44,429 nucleotides of DNA from a virus, in the IMG/VR virus record IMGVR_UViG_3300010430_000116, positions 1 through 44,429 of that record. One strand, 5' to 3'. The notes under the pieces were generated by a model. That model saw nothing but the letters and a program-made list of their open reading frames with translations, ran no database searches and had not been told where the DNA came from. The position numbers and the translations under genes are program-made. Positions 29,787 through 39,500 of this stretch are shown here, one piece after another (position 1 is the first letter of the stretch; each line of letters opens with the position of its first letter).

Positions 29787-31721
29787 TTAAAATTTACCTG
29801 CTTTAACTCTTAAAGTACCTGAACCTAAGTCAAGCACCCCTCCAGACTCGTTTTGAAATCTCACGCTAACTGTGTTGGCACTAGATACCCAAGAAGTAAC
29901 CGTAATACCTTGAAGGTCTAAGGAGAAAGATGTGGAAGTAAAATCCCCTAAATCAGCACCCGTACAAGTAACAGTTGTGGTTACTCCGTCACCATCTGCT
30001 AAAGATGAAGGATTATAGGTAGTTGACCCATAAACAGCATAAGGCTCAAAGTCTATAGAGCCGCCATAACCTTTAGTCGTATTAACCCAAAAAGGAGTTG
30101 AGAAGTCACTAGCTGCTTCATTTAATGTTAACGTACCTCGCTCATAGAAAGTGTTTACATCTGATGGAGGAGAAGTGCCTTTAAACAATAAACCACTTGT
30201 AGGTCTAGATAATAACTTGTCTCCACTAGTAATTGTACAGTCTGGGTCTATAAGAGCTGAAGTAGCAGAGCCTTGGAGTCTTAAACCATTAGTATTGATT
30301 GCAACTATCTCGTAAGCATCACTGGCATCCCAATCATTGTCAGTACCACCACTTAAGGTTGCTGTAATAGTTGTATCTGTGTTAGCTGTAACAGTACCAC
30401 TAGAACCATCAGTTGTGTTACTTATAGTCAAACCTACAAACTGGTCAGTTTGCCAGTTCTCGCCTGAGTCTGTTAGGACAGAAGCATTATTAGCCCCATC
30501 ATGAGTACCTGTAGCTGCTTTAGAGTCACAATTATCTAGGTTGAAAGTTGGCATACCTTTAGTAACAAAAGATATAAAATTATTGTTATAAATATGGCAT
30601 AAACCATCAGTATCCGCATAACCAGCTTCATTAGCAAATACTCCAGAAGTGTAATCACCTATATGAGTGTCGTTACTAAACCTTAAGTGAGTGTAGCTAC
30701 CTATAACAAAATTATTGCCTCCACCCCATATGTTACAATCATCGAACTCCATCCACACAGCGCCAGTTGAATCTATAGTATTCTTAGATGTAGTTGCTTC
30801 AATTGCTACTCGTAAACAATATACCCATCCAAACCCATCTATTAAGAAGCTATTCTCTGTAGCTGGACCTAGCACTGAATCATTCTCTTGTAGCTGCCCG
30901 TTTTTAATAAAGTAGTTTCGGACATTAGGGGCTGCTGCTGTACCGTTAGTTCCTCGTAGAACCTCTAACCTAGAGTTAGATTCAATCATCCTGCCAAAAT
31001 CACAACCAGTTGTAGTAACATCTCTTAATGTAACATCTGAGTTCTGGTGGGATATTACTCCACCATAAGAGTTTCTTAATGTTAAGTTCTCTAGCTGAAC
31101 ACCTTGAGTTTCATGTACCCAAAAAACATACCTTGTTGTAGAATTATTAGTACCATCTACAATAGTTCCAGCTTCACTAGCTCCTCTGAAAATAAGCTTA
31201 GCTTTCTTATCGTTAAGGGGCGAAGAGGCGTCACGCTCTACTGCTATGAGCTTTTTAGATACATCTACACAAGCACCTCTGCCAAATTCATCTTTACCAC
31301 CTACATCTGAATATGTCCCGTCTGCAATATTGATAACAACATCATGGCTTATGACAGTAGGTAATGAATCTAGAGCATATTGTATTGTCTGGAAAGCTCC
31401 AGCGCCAGAAGAGTAACCTTTGCCTATAGCGTCAGAACCCAACGCACCATCTACATAGATATCTAAATCATCTTTAGTTGACACTGTTTTTATAAGTCTT
31501 GCTTGATTACCAGCAGTTATATCATGAAATATATGGCCATCATCTGTACCTGTAGCAGCAGCTACAATCTCATACAAAGCACCTCCACCATCGTTAAGGG
31601 TAGTGTAACCTGCTGTCTGCACAACATCACCTATCTTTAGACTTTTAGCAGCAACCATCAAAGCTACTGTATCAAATATCTTGTCTTGTTTAATTGAGCC
31701 AACTGCCCTAGTTAAAGCCAT
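29787..31721 (-). CDS. Tailspike 2 (beta-helix receptor-binding protein)
   Basis: 644 residues. A domain at about 16-80 (FDTVALMVAAKSLKIGDVVQ...NDGGGALYEIV...GTDDG) is shared with tailspike 1 at its residues 178-245. It lacks the long anchoring N-terminus of tailspike 1, so it may attach to another fibre. From about 100 on, a right-handed beta-helix (FQTIQYALDSLP, VVINIADGTY, VQLENLTLRN) follows, ending in a compact beta domain. It has its own promoter and regulatory element upstream. Confidence 0.82.
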   Translation of the reverse strand: MALTRAVGSIKQDKIFDTVALMVAAKSLKIGDVVQTAGYTTLNDGGGALYEIVAAATGTDDGHIFHDITAGNQARLIKTVSTKDDLDIYVDGALGSDAIGKGYSSGAGAFQTIQYALDSLPTVISHDVVINIADGTYSDVGGKDEFGRGACVDVSKKLIAVERDASSPLNDKKAKLIFRGASEAGTIVDGTNNSTTRYVFWVHETQGVQLENLTLRNSYGGVISHQNSDVTLRDVTTTGCDFGRMIESNSRLEVLRGTNGTAAAPNVRNYFIKNGQLQENDSVLGPATENSFLIDGFGWVYCLRVAIEATTSKNTIDSTGAVWMEFDDCNIWGGGNNFVIGSYTHLRFSNDTHIGDYTSGVFANEAGYADTDGLCHIYNNNFISFVTKGMPTFNLDNCDSKAATGTHDGANNASVLTDSGENWQTDQFVGLTISNTTDGSSGTVTANTDTTITATLSGGTDNDWDASDAYEIVAINTNGLRLQGSATSALIDPDCTITSGDKLLSRPTSGLLFKGTSPPSDVNTFYERGTLTLNEAASDFSTPFWVNTTKGYGGSIDFEPYAVYGSTTYNPSSLADGDGVTTTVTCTGADLGDFTSTSFSLDLQGITVTSWVSSANTVSVRFQNESGGVLDLGSGTLRVKAGKF

Positions 31722-31750
31722 TGTGTTTTCCTCTTTATCATAATTTCTAT

Positions 31751-31779
31751 ATTATAGCAAGTAATTTATATTTTGTAAA
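31751..31779 (-). promoter_or_regulatory. Promoter of tailspike 2
   Basis: TTTACA (31779-31774), 17 bases, TATAAT (31756-31751), reading into the tailspike 2 gene 30 bases later. It lies within regulatory element copy B, with the palindrome TAGACGTCTA just upstream of the -35. Confidence 0.7.
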
Positions 31780-31801
31780 TAGACGTCTATATGGGTTGAC
31801 A
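31758..31801 (-). promoter_or_regulatory. Regulatory element, copy B
   Basis: 44 bases on the minus strand that align without gaps to 18070-18113 on the plus strand. It includes TGTCAA, CAT, the 10-base palindrome TAGACGTCTA and the shared end ATAAATTACTTG. Here it contains the -35 of the tailspike 2 promoter, so it can be read as an operator. Confidence 0.6.
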
Positions 31802-31825
31802 AGAGAGAAGAGTGTCAGCTATACT
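31796..31825 (+). promoter_or_regulatory. Plus-strand promoter opposing late genes
   Basis: TTGACA (31796-31801), 18 bases, TATACT (31820-31825). It points against the late arm in a gene-free gap of 196 bases and back-to-back with the tailspike promoter. No plus-strand gene follows, so any transcript would be a small or antisense RNA to the genes above 31918. Confidence 0.45.
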
Positions 31826-31917
31826 ACGCCTTTCTCTTCTTTCTTTTTGTTGGTTTTTCTTTCTTCTCTTTGTCTTTGATAATAGTTTATATCTAAGCTA
31901 ATATCTATCTAATCTAT

Positions 31918-32547
31918 CTATATCTGAATACCATAACCAATAATATTAAAAGCATCTACTCCAGTAACATTATCTCTAATCTTAAACACTATTTTATCTG
32001 TTGTTGCTTGCCTAAGTCTTAATCCCCAAGGTAACCCAAAAGTAACAGATAAGTCTACTGTAGGTATATACCCTTCACTGTTGCCAGATACATTGTTAGC
32101 TCTAAAGGCATTTGTTGTGTCACCAAAAGCAGGTTGACCTATCCCTAATCTAACAAACTCAAAGTTACTTGTTAAGCCTTCATGTATAACAACACTACCA
32201 AGGTCTTGTGTCTCCCAGCTAAACTGTACTCCATTGGTCAAAGCAGTTATATTACCAAACTTATTTAAAGTTGCACTAGCATCTGCTATCAGTATAGATA
32301 AAGTCTTAATATAAGTGTCTCTGTTTGTATCAGATAAGATACTGAACTCTACGTTAGTTGTAGAGCCGTCTACCCTCATGTCGTTAGTTCCAGTACCATC
32401 TTGTAAGAAATACTGCCTGAAAGGTTTAGAAGCAGATTCTTCAGCTTTTGGTGGGTGAGGGTGTACTACCACCCCTATCTGCCCTTCATCCTCTAGCTTA
32501 AGTTTATTGCCAGTTCCATACCCATCAATTATCTGGGTTTTAATCAT
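31918..32547 (-). CDS. Small structural protein, third tandem paralogue
   Basis: 209 residues. Starts IIDGYGTGNKLKLEDEGQIG, a variant of the DG.G.GY...VD..NR opening of its two upstream neighbours, then a beta-sandwich-like stretch (NRDTYIKTLSILIADASATL). ATGA overlap with the second copy. Probably a capsid- or tail-surface protein; no function is established. Confidence 0.65.
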   Translation of the reverse strand: MIKTQIIDGYGTGNKLKLEDEGQIGVVVHPHPPKAEESASKPFRQYFLQDGTGTNDMRVDGSTTNVEFSILSDTNRDTYIKTLSILIADASATLNKFGNITALTNGVQFSWETQDLGSVVIHEGLTSNFEFVRLGIGQPAFGDTTNAFRANNVSGNSEGYIPTVDLSVTFGLPWGLRLRQATTDKIVFKIRDNVTGVDAFNIIGYGIQI

Positions 32548-33128
32548 AAGTCATACTCAGTTACAGCTAAGAACACTTGAACATCCATAGATGTATTACC
32601 AGTTTGTGGTATTATACTGATACCTATAGAGGAACCTTGTGGTATTACTAATGTACCTGTGTTTATTAAATAAGCTCTTCCTGAATTTGGCTGTAGACTA
32701 TAATAAGCTATGTCTCCATTTGTTAAGGTACTTCCTTCAGCTCCTTTGAAAGCATCAATTGTAAGGGTCTTGGTACTTCCAAAGTTCTTGTTGATATTAA
32801 CATCTACAGCATTAGCTCCAGATACAATTGTACCAGTTGCAGGATTGCGCTTAACATTTAAGTCTAAATCACCTGAACCACCAGTTGAATTACCTAGCAG
32901 GTAACCTATAGTTGTTACATGAATATCTTTAATACCATTGTTCTTTAAGTACAGTAGTGCAGATTCATTAGCAGATGTCAGGTTAATAGTACCTGTGTTT
33001 ATATTATAAGTATCACCCTCTATGGCACTAGCTTGTGCAGCAGCTAAAGATACAGATAAAGTTTGTAATCTATTGTTAACATCTACTTTTGCTTGGTAAC
33101 CTGTACCTTTACCGTCATTGATAATCAT
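32544..33128 (-). CDS. Small structural protein, second tandem paralogue
   Basis: 194 residues: IINDGKGTGYQAKVDVNNRL, then TINLTSANESALLYLKNNGI and a beta-rich rest. The same opening and the YLKNN..IKDIHV part occur in the first copy (MYIKNTSTTKELHV). The pattern is common in marine phage virion proteins of unknown function. One-base TAATG junction with the first copy. Confidence 0.68.
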   Translation of the reverse strand: MIINDGKGTGYQAKVDVNNRLQTLSVSLAAAQASAIEGDTYNINTGTINLTSANESALLYLKNNGIKDIHVTTIGYLLGNSTGGSGDLDLNVKRNPATGTIVSGANAVDVNINKNFGSTKTLTIDAFKGAEGSTLTNGDIAYYSLQPNSGRAYLINTGTLVIPQGSSIGISIIPQTGNTSMDVQVFLAVTEYDL

Positions 33129-33697
33129 TATATTTTGTCCTCGTAATATACTTGCATTCTACAACAAAAATCACCAGCTGTATCTGTCTCTAGGGTGAGT
33201 GTCAATGAGTCATTAGTACCTAATACCAAAGCACCATCAAAATCCTCTGTACTATGACCTACATCATTAATCCAATGTTCAATCATAGTTCCATCTGTAA
33301 CTGTTACGCCATCACCACCAACATATATATTAGCTTCTGCGGTATTTGCTTTAGTAAAGTTAATGTTATTACTAATCCCATCAGTAGCATTACTAATTAA
33401 AGTACCAGTAGTAACATTTTTATATAACCTCCACTTCTGGATAGTTTCCCCGCAAGTACGGATATTCTTAACATGAAGTTCTTTGGTAGTTGATGTATTC
33501 TTGATATACATAATACCATGTTCTGTACCTGTGGTTGTTATATTAGTGAAAGGACCAGAAGCAAAAATATAAGCTTCACCATCTCTCTCAGAAACATCTA
33601 CCATCTCTGCTTTGGTAACTACTGCTGCTTTAGCCCTGTTGAACTTGTCAACCTCTAAGCGATAGCCTTTACCAGTACCATCCAAAATCATATTCAT
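33128..33697 (-). CDS. Small structural protein, first tandem paralogue
   Basis: 189 residues: ILDGTGKGYRLEVDKFNRAK followed by a beta-rich domain with GIMYIKNTSTTKELHVKNIR. Related to the next two genes in opening motif, length and layout. Located after the internal virion genes and before tailspike 2, so a virion-surface role is likely. Confidence 0.68.
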   Translation of the reverse strand: MNMILDGTGKGYRLEVDKFNRAKAAVVTKAEMVDVSERDGEAYIFASGPFTNITTTGTEHGIMYIKNTSTTKELHVKNIRTCGETIQKWRLYKNVTTGTLISNATDGISNNINFTKANTAEANIYVGGDGVTVTDGTMIEHWINDVGHSTEDFDGALVLGTNDSLTLTLETDTAGDFCCRMQVYYEDKI

Positions 33698-34366
33698 TTA
33701 GTTTAAGTCCTCTTTGTTTATAGATGTTTCATAAGCTTCTTCAGTTCTTGCGTTAAGCAACTCAAGTTCTTCTTTATTCTTTTGTATAGCGCAGATAGTT
33801 CTTTCAAAGAATTCTTCTAGCTTATCTAGTGATTCTGTATTACCTGCAATGTCTGTTAATAGTTCAGTTAAATCACCCACTAAGTCATCCACCCTGTCAT
33901 CGAGAGTAGCGAATTCACTACGCCAACCTCCACCACCACCTGAGTTATTCAGTATGGCATTGTTAATCTTCTTCAACCAACCATCTAAATCTTCTTTAGT
34001 GACTAGCCCATCTGTATCTAACTCTTCTCTGATAACCTGTATCTCAGGTACTATCTCAGTATTATCATTAGCTTTATATTCAGCCCAATCAATCATCTGC
34101 TGTCTAATCATAGACTCTATAGCTTCAGGAGATAGAGGTTGTTCCTTTAATACCTCTACTTCCTTTGTATGGACTTCCTTGACTACTTCTGTCTTATTGA
34201 TAGGTTGTGGTATCTGTTTAACAATATCGTCTATTGTAGGAGCTTGAGGGAGCTGAGAGATAACCTTCTGTACAAAGGCTAACTCCTCTTTTTCTTTCTT
34301 CTTACGCTCTAGTTCTTTCTGTTTAGAGAAGTTCCTAGCAGCAGCTAATAGTTTTAGACTAGCCAT
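33698..34366 (-). CDS. Coiled-coil virion-associated protein
   Basis: 222 residues. N-terminal basic helix (KQKELERKKKEKEELAFVQK), a Pro-rich middle (QAPTIDDIVKQIPQPI), a Gly5 hinge at about 145-149, then an acidic coiled coil to the end. This rod-hinge-rod form suits a fibre stem or linker for the following surface proteins. No family recognised. Confidence 0.6.
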   Translation of the reverse strand: MASLKLLAAARNFSKQKELERKKKEKEELAFVQKVISQLPQAPTIDDIVKQIPQPINKTEVVKEVHTKEVEVLKEQPLSPEAIESMIRQQMIDWAEYKANDNTEIVPEIQVIREELDTDGLVTKEDLDGWLKKINNAILNNSGGGGGWRSEFATLDDRVDDLVGDLTELLTDIAGNTESLDKLEEFFERTICAIQKNKEELELLNARTEEAYETSINKEDLN

Positions 34367-36510
34367 TACTTACTAGCCTTCTTCTGAAGCTCCTTAGCTT
34401 CTGCAAATGTTAGATTAGGGTTCTCTTGTAAGATTTGAGCTAACTCTTCATCTATAGTACTACCACTAGAAGCAATATTTAATTGCCTTTGTAGCCCTTT
34501 CAATGACTCTTGTACTTCTGGTTTATCTGCAAACCTACCAGCTTGCAATTCTTTCTGGAATCGCGCCAAGTCTTCTACGGCTCTTTTAGCAGTAAGTTCA
34601 TCATCAGATAAAGCTCTGATACGTTCCTCGTCTACTACTTGTTCTACAGGAACTTCCTTGATGAATGCTTCTGCATGATCTGTAGAGAATTTAGTTAGAG
34701 TACCGTCAACCTTAACATCAGGTAATTCCATAGCTTCGTGTAAGAAATCAGCCATTTCTTTCCTAGACATATCTTTAAAGAAAGGCTGCGCATGTTTACT
34801 AGCTTCCATCTCATCCAACCTTTTGTTAAGACGGTCTACTACCTTTTGCTCATTACGTTTGTTAGGAGTAGACGGCTGGAATGGACCTATCTCTGGTGAC
34901 TTAACCAAATCTGCTACTTTATATCTACCTTTATCAGAATCATATGTATATAGACTAGGGTCTTTAGCAAGAGCAGAACGTATACCCACATTCCTATCTA
35001 TGATTGCATCTCCATTAAAGTTTGTTTTAAACCTATCTATCTGGTCTTTTTGGTCTTGGTCTGCTATCTTATAAAAACGCTTAAATGAATCTGAATTTAA
35101 TAGGTCTGTGGCACGTACAACCTCGTTCTTATCGGTAGCTGCACTAGCAGCATGGAAGATAGAGATTAGTTGCTCAGTACCTTTACGTTGAGCTGCTGGA
35201 GTAAACTTAGAAGAAATGCCTTGGTCTACAAGTGATTGGAAAGTAGTGTACCAGTTATTGACAAGTTCATTACGTCTTTCTACATTAGACTCAGACATTA
35301 AATCCTCATCACCAAAACCTTTCTCAATTGATTCATTAAATGCAGATAAATCAACCTCTCCATTCTCGCCTATAGCAAGCAAAGCCCTTTTACCTAACTC
35401 ATCCATAATCTTACCGAAGCCAGGAGTATTGCCTTGCCTTAGAAGGAAAGCCTCACCCATAGCTCTCTCACCTAACACATCTTTCATTACAGCTAGAGAG
35501 CCCATAGATTTAAGATAAGTAATCTTGTTGCTATCTTGTATAGATTTTAAACTAATAGATAATTCTTTTACCTGGTCATCACTAAATTGCTCTAGGTTTG
35601 ATTGGTCTTTTTCAAACTGAGTTACACGTACTAGTCGCTCTTTTTCTATATGGTCCCTCTCTTTTTGGTTAGTTGTTTTGGAACTCAATATCCCGTAGAT
35701 TCTGTTGGTTTCATTTATAGCTTGTTGGAACAATCTTACACCGTTAGATTTAAGCTGCCTGGAAAGCGCTACTTGCTGCTCTGAAGGTTGGTCTTGTATG
35801 TCAATTAGAGATTGACTAGCAACAGAAATCTCATCATTAATCTGAGATTGCAATTCAGTGAACAGTAACCCAGCACTTGCTTTAGCTTGCGGTAAGTTAT
35901 TAGATTGTTGTAATTGCTTACTAGTGAGTTCCATAACTTGTCTAGTGGTATTATGCTGGTCAGTAAACACAGCCATATCCTCTAGCTCTTGTTCCGTAGA
36001 GTCGTTACGTAACATCTTGTTGTACTGGTCTTGACCGAACTTACTTATGAGTTTAGTTTTCAAGGTTACATCTAATTTAGCAGATCCACGGATAAATGAT
36101 TCAGCTTCAGCTTTCTCGCTTTGCTGTCTTGCTATCTCTCGTTGACGTTCTGTTAAAGCTTCAGAAGTCAAGGCTCTTCCTTCTGTAGTACCCGTACTAG
36201 TGGCAAACTGGCCTATAGCGGATTTACGAACATTTGCGTTAGTAGCTCCTTTACGTATTACATCACCTGCTAATCTTTGAGCCGTAGAAACACTTTGACC
36301 TTGATCTAAAGCACCTCTGTATGTTTCCATAGCTTTTTCTGTTAAACCAAAAGCCTCTTCCTCTTGAGCTGTAGCTCTACTACGTTGGATTCCACCTGCA
36401 ATGAAAGAAGCTACTTGAGCTAAAGGAGCAAGATTAGGACCACCTACGGGTGCTGAAACTTCTCCTGCTGGGATGCTTGTAGTCACATCTCGTTGAAAAC
36501 CATTTGCCAT
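34366..36510 (-). CDS. Internal virion protein (gp15-like)
   Basis: 714 residues, mostly helical, Gln/Glu/Lys rich. N-terminus (DVTTSIPAGEVSAPVGGPNL) is followed by long coiled segments. Size, helicity and the place next to the giant gene correspond to T7 gp15, which forms part of the ejected channel through the cell envelope. TAATG overlap with its neighbour. No enzyme domain seen. Confidence 0.7.
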   Translation of the reverse strand: MANGFQRDVTTSIPAGEVSAPVGGPNLAPLAQVASFIAGGIQRSRATAQEEEAFGLTEKAMETYRGALDQGQSVSTAQRLAGDVIRKGATNANVRKSAIGQFATSTGTTEGRALTSEALTERQREIARQQSEKAEAESFIRGSAKLDVTLKTKLISKFGQDQYNKMLRNDSTEQELEDMAVFTDQHNTTRQVMELTSKQLQQSNNLPQAKASAGLLFTELQSQINDEISVASQSLIDIQDQPSEQQVALSRQLKSNGVRLFQQAINETNRIYGILSSKTTNQKERDHIEKERLVRVTQFEKDQSNLEQFSDDQVKELSISLKSIQDSNKITYLKSMGSLAVMKDVLGERAMGEAFLLRQGNTPGFGKIMDELGKRALLAIGENGEVDLSAFNESIEKGFGDEDLMSESNVERRNELVNNWYTTFQSLVDQGISSKFTPAAQRKGTEQLISIFHAASAATDKNEVVRATDLLNSDSFKRFYKIADQDQKDQIDRFKTNFNGDAIIDRNVGIRSALAKDPSLYTYDSDKGRYKVADLVKSPEIGPFQPSTPNKRNEQKVVDRLNKRLDEMEASKHAQPFFKDMSRKEMADFLHEAMELPDVKVDGTLTKFSTDHAEAFIKEVPVEQVVDEERIRALSDDELTAKRAVEDLARFQKELQAGRFADKPEVQESLKGLQRQLNIASSGSTIDEELAQILQENPNLTFAEAKELQKKASK

Positions 36511-39500
36511 TACTGTTCACCTTCTTGTTTTAATTCAAGCTGTTTTCTTTCTAATTCTCTACTTACTGCACCTTTTGGTGTAAAGTAATCATCACCTATC
36601 ACATATCTACGCATAGAAGTACTAAACATTCTATCAAAAGTATTCCTACCCATCTGATTCCTCACTACAGAGCTTCTGACATCACGCCATATCAAAGGAG
36701 ACTTCTCGCGGATAGCTTCACCCATAAATGCCAATCTCTCTTGGAAATGCGCAACCTTCTCTTCATCCTTGTCTTCATAAGCACTGGCTAGTTCAGCTTG
36801 TATTGTAAGGAAGTCTTCTGTTGCATCTTTTATAAACTCTCTACGCTTCTTCTCACTAGTCATCAAGTCATTCATAGTTTGATATTTCTCGAAAGGAACA
36901 CCAACCAAGTTTAAGAAAGCTTCTGTTTTTGTTACATTAAAATACTTACGCTTGTTCCTATCTAATACCTCACCTGCATGTAAAGCATATAGAAATTTTG
37001 TTGTGTTGTTTAATGAACTTATTTGCTCTATTGTAGCAGCCATAGCAGCTTCACTAAAACCTTCTACAACGTTGCCATTATAAGCACCATAAGCCCTGAA
37101 ACCATCCTGGAACGCATCTATAACACCCATGCTAGTTGAACCACCAGCACCAGTTATAAAGTCTATAAAGTCTTTCTCAAATACATCTGTAGTCAAAGTA
37201 GATACAAAGTGGCCTATACCACCACGTTGTCCAAATGCAGTGTCAGCTTCAAAAGCTTCAAACATAAGAGCATCTAGCATACCATTGGTAAGTAATTTAG
37301 ATAAACCTTTATCCACCTTATCTCCATATTTATTGTCTAACCAACCAGACACAGTATCTACTAAAGGTATACCAGCAGAACCAAACATAGCAAAGTTAGC
37401 TAAACCTAGTCTCCACTTCTCTTGCTTAGTCAAATTCTTACCAAACATAACACCAATAGCACGAAAAGGATAAGACCAGAACTGAGTCATCAGAGGTATT
37501 GCATTATTGAATGCTCCTGCGCCTTCTCTTGCTCTAAAAGAAAGTTGTAAATCAGCCTTAGTCATACCTAGCATTAATGTATGAGTTCTATCTTGTATGT
37601 ACTTGCGACCTTCATCTGAAGTAGCAGATAAGCCTTTAGGGTTCACACCTTTCTTACTGTTCTTCCACTCTCTGCGAGCAGCACCATAAGCTGTTAAACG
37701 TGAACCACGCTCACCTTCATTAAAGAAGAATCTGCCCCTATCCGCTAGATTACCTGCTAAACTAGAACCTGTCTGCGCTCCTGCTACACCGTCTATATAA
37801 GCAATAGACTTATCCATGTAATTGAAACCATGAGTCTTAAACTCCCTTACATATTCAATAAAGTCATCTGGAGAATCAAACCCTAGTTCTTTAATACCAA
37901 CTTTTTTAGCCATAGCTTCAATAGCTTCATCATCCATATTCATAGCTATGCGACCCAATAAGCCAGTAGAGCCAGCTTGCATCCCTTCTTTACCTGTTAT
38001 CGCCATGATATTAACTGATTGGACGAACTGCATGATAAAAGAAGCAGGGTTGAATAGACCTAGTTTCATGTTGAATACGGCTGATTTAACACGTACAAAA
38101 GGGTCTTGAGCTGCTTTCTGTATAAGACTAGAGCGAACATTAGAACGTTTAGTTGATAAATCACCTAACCATGCCTTATTCATAGTAGCTGTCATCCAAT
38201 TACCAGCTTTTTCTAGTTGAGGTATTTTATCAAATGTCTTGTCAATCATATCCTCTGCTGTTCTGGCAAATCCTTCTTGATAATTTGTTTTGTAACCTAT
38301 TAAATCTTTTAACCAAGTCTGGTGATTCTTAATCTCTGCTTCGATAGCAGCTGGAGTGTTTGCTTTTACTTCGACAGTTAAGTAATCAATAGGGTGAGAC
38401 ACATCTTGCAAGTAATTACCATAACGCTTCTTCATGAAGTCTAAAGACCTTGCTTTAAAAGGAGCCCATCCTGCCATACTAGAAGAACGTTCCAGGTTAC
38501 GGACTATCGCATCAATAGGGTCTAGTATCTCTGCTTTCTTACCATCTACGTGATACATCTCTTCTTGACTACGATGCTTAGAGAAGCTTCTACCTTGATA
38601 TGTGGTTCTTACATCTTCACCTAGATCAGCAATGAAACCAGAGGAGTCCGTTACTACAGAGTCTCCATCACGAACAGCTTGTATCACAGGTATATCTTTA
38701 CCTTCAGATGTTATTATACGTTTCTTAACACCCCATGCTAAAACATCATCTGCTTTCTGAAAAGATACAGCACCATCAAACAAACCTAGCTTCCTGATCT
38801 GTTGGTCAGCTACTTCTGTAGTAATCTCTTCTGTTTGTCTAGCCTTTAATATCTTAAAAGCTTCTGTTAATTTATGAGCATAATCAGCACCCTGGTTCAT
38901 AGTATCTGACGCAGCTATTGTCAAATCATGTATCCTAGCGGTACTTCCATCATCATATATTTCCCTACGTGCAACTTTTACATAATGAGGGTGAGAATAA
39001 CCACCACGACCACCACCAGCCTTAGCCAATTGCCTATCATCCAAAGCCCTTTGCTTTATATTTTTTGGAATATACACATACTTTGTTTGCTTGGAACCCA
39101 AAGAACCAAAGAAAGAAGCTCCACTCTTATCTGAGATACGTACTAACTGATGCGTCTCATTCAGCTTCTCCAGATCTAACTTAGACATCTCTAAAGGGTT
39201 AGCTGTTCTAGCTCTTGTTGTATTTGTTTCTTGGAAAATAGTTATATGAGAAGTCAAGTCTCCAGATTCATTGGTAATCTTAGATATATCTTCTGCTTTA
39301 CCATTGATACGGTCAACATCTATAGAAAACCCATCTCCAATATCGTAAGTACCGTAACCTCTAGATAGTTCTGAACGGTATATAGTTGTATTATCTAACT
39401 GATAAGCCATCTCATCCAACTGCTTCATACTATGATAAGCAGCCAACTGCCCTTGAGTTACCCTTTTACCACGAAGTCTTAACCAATCAGTGGCAAACTC

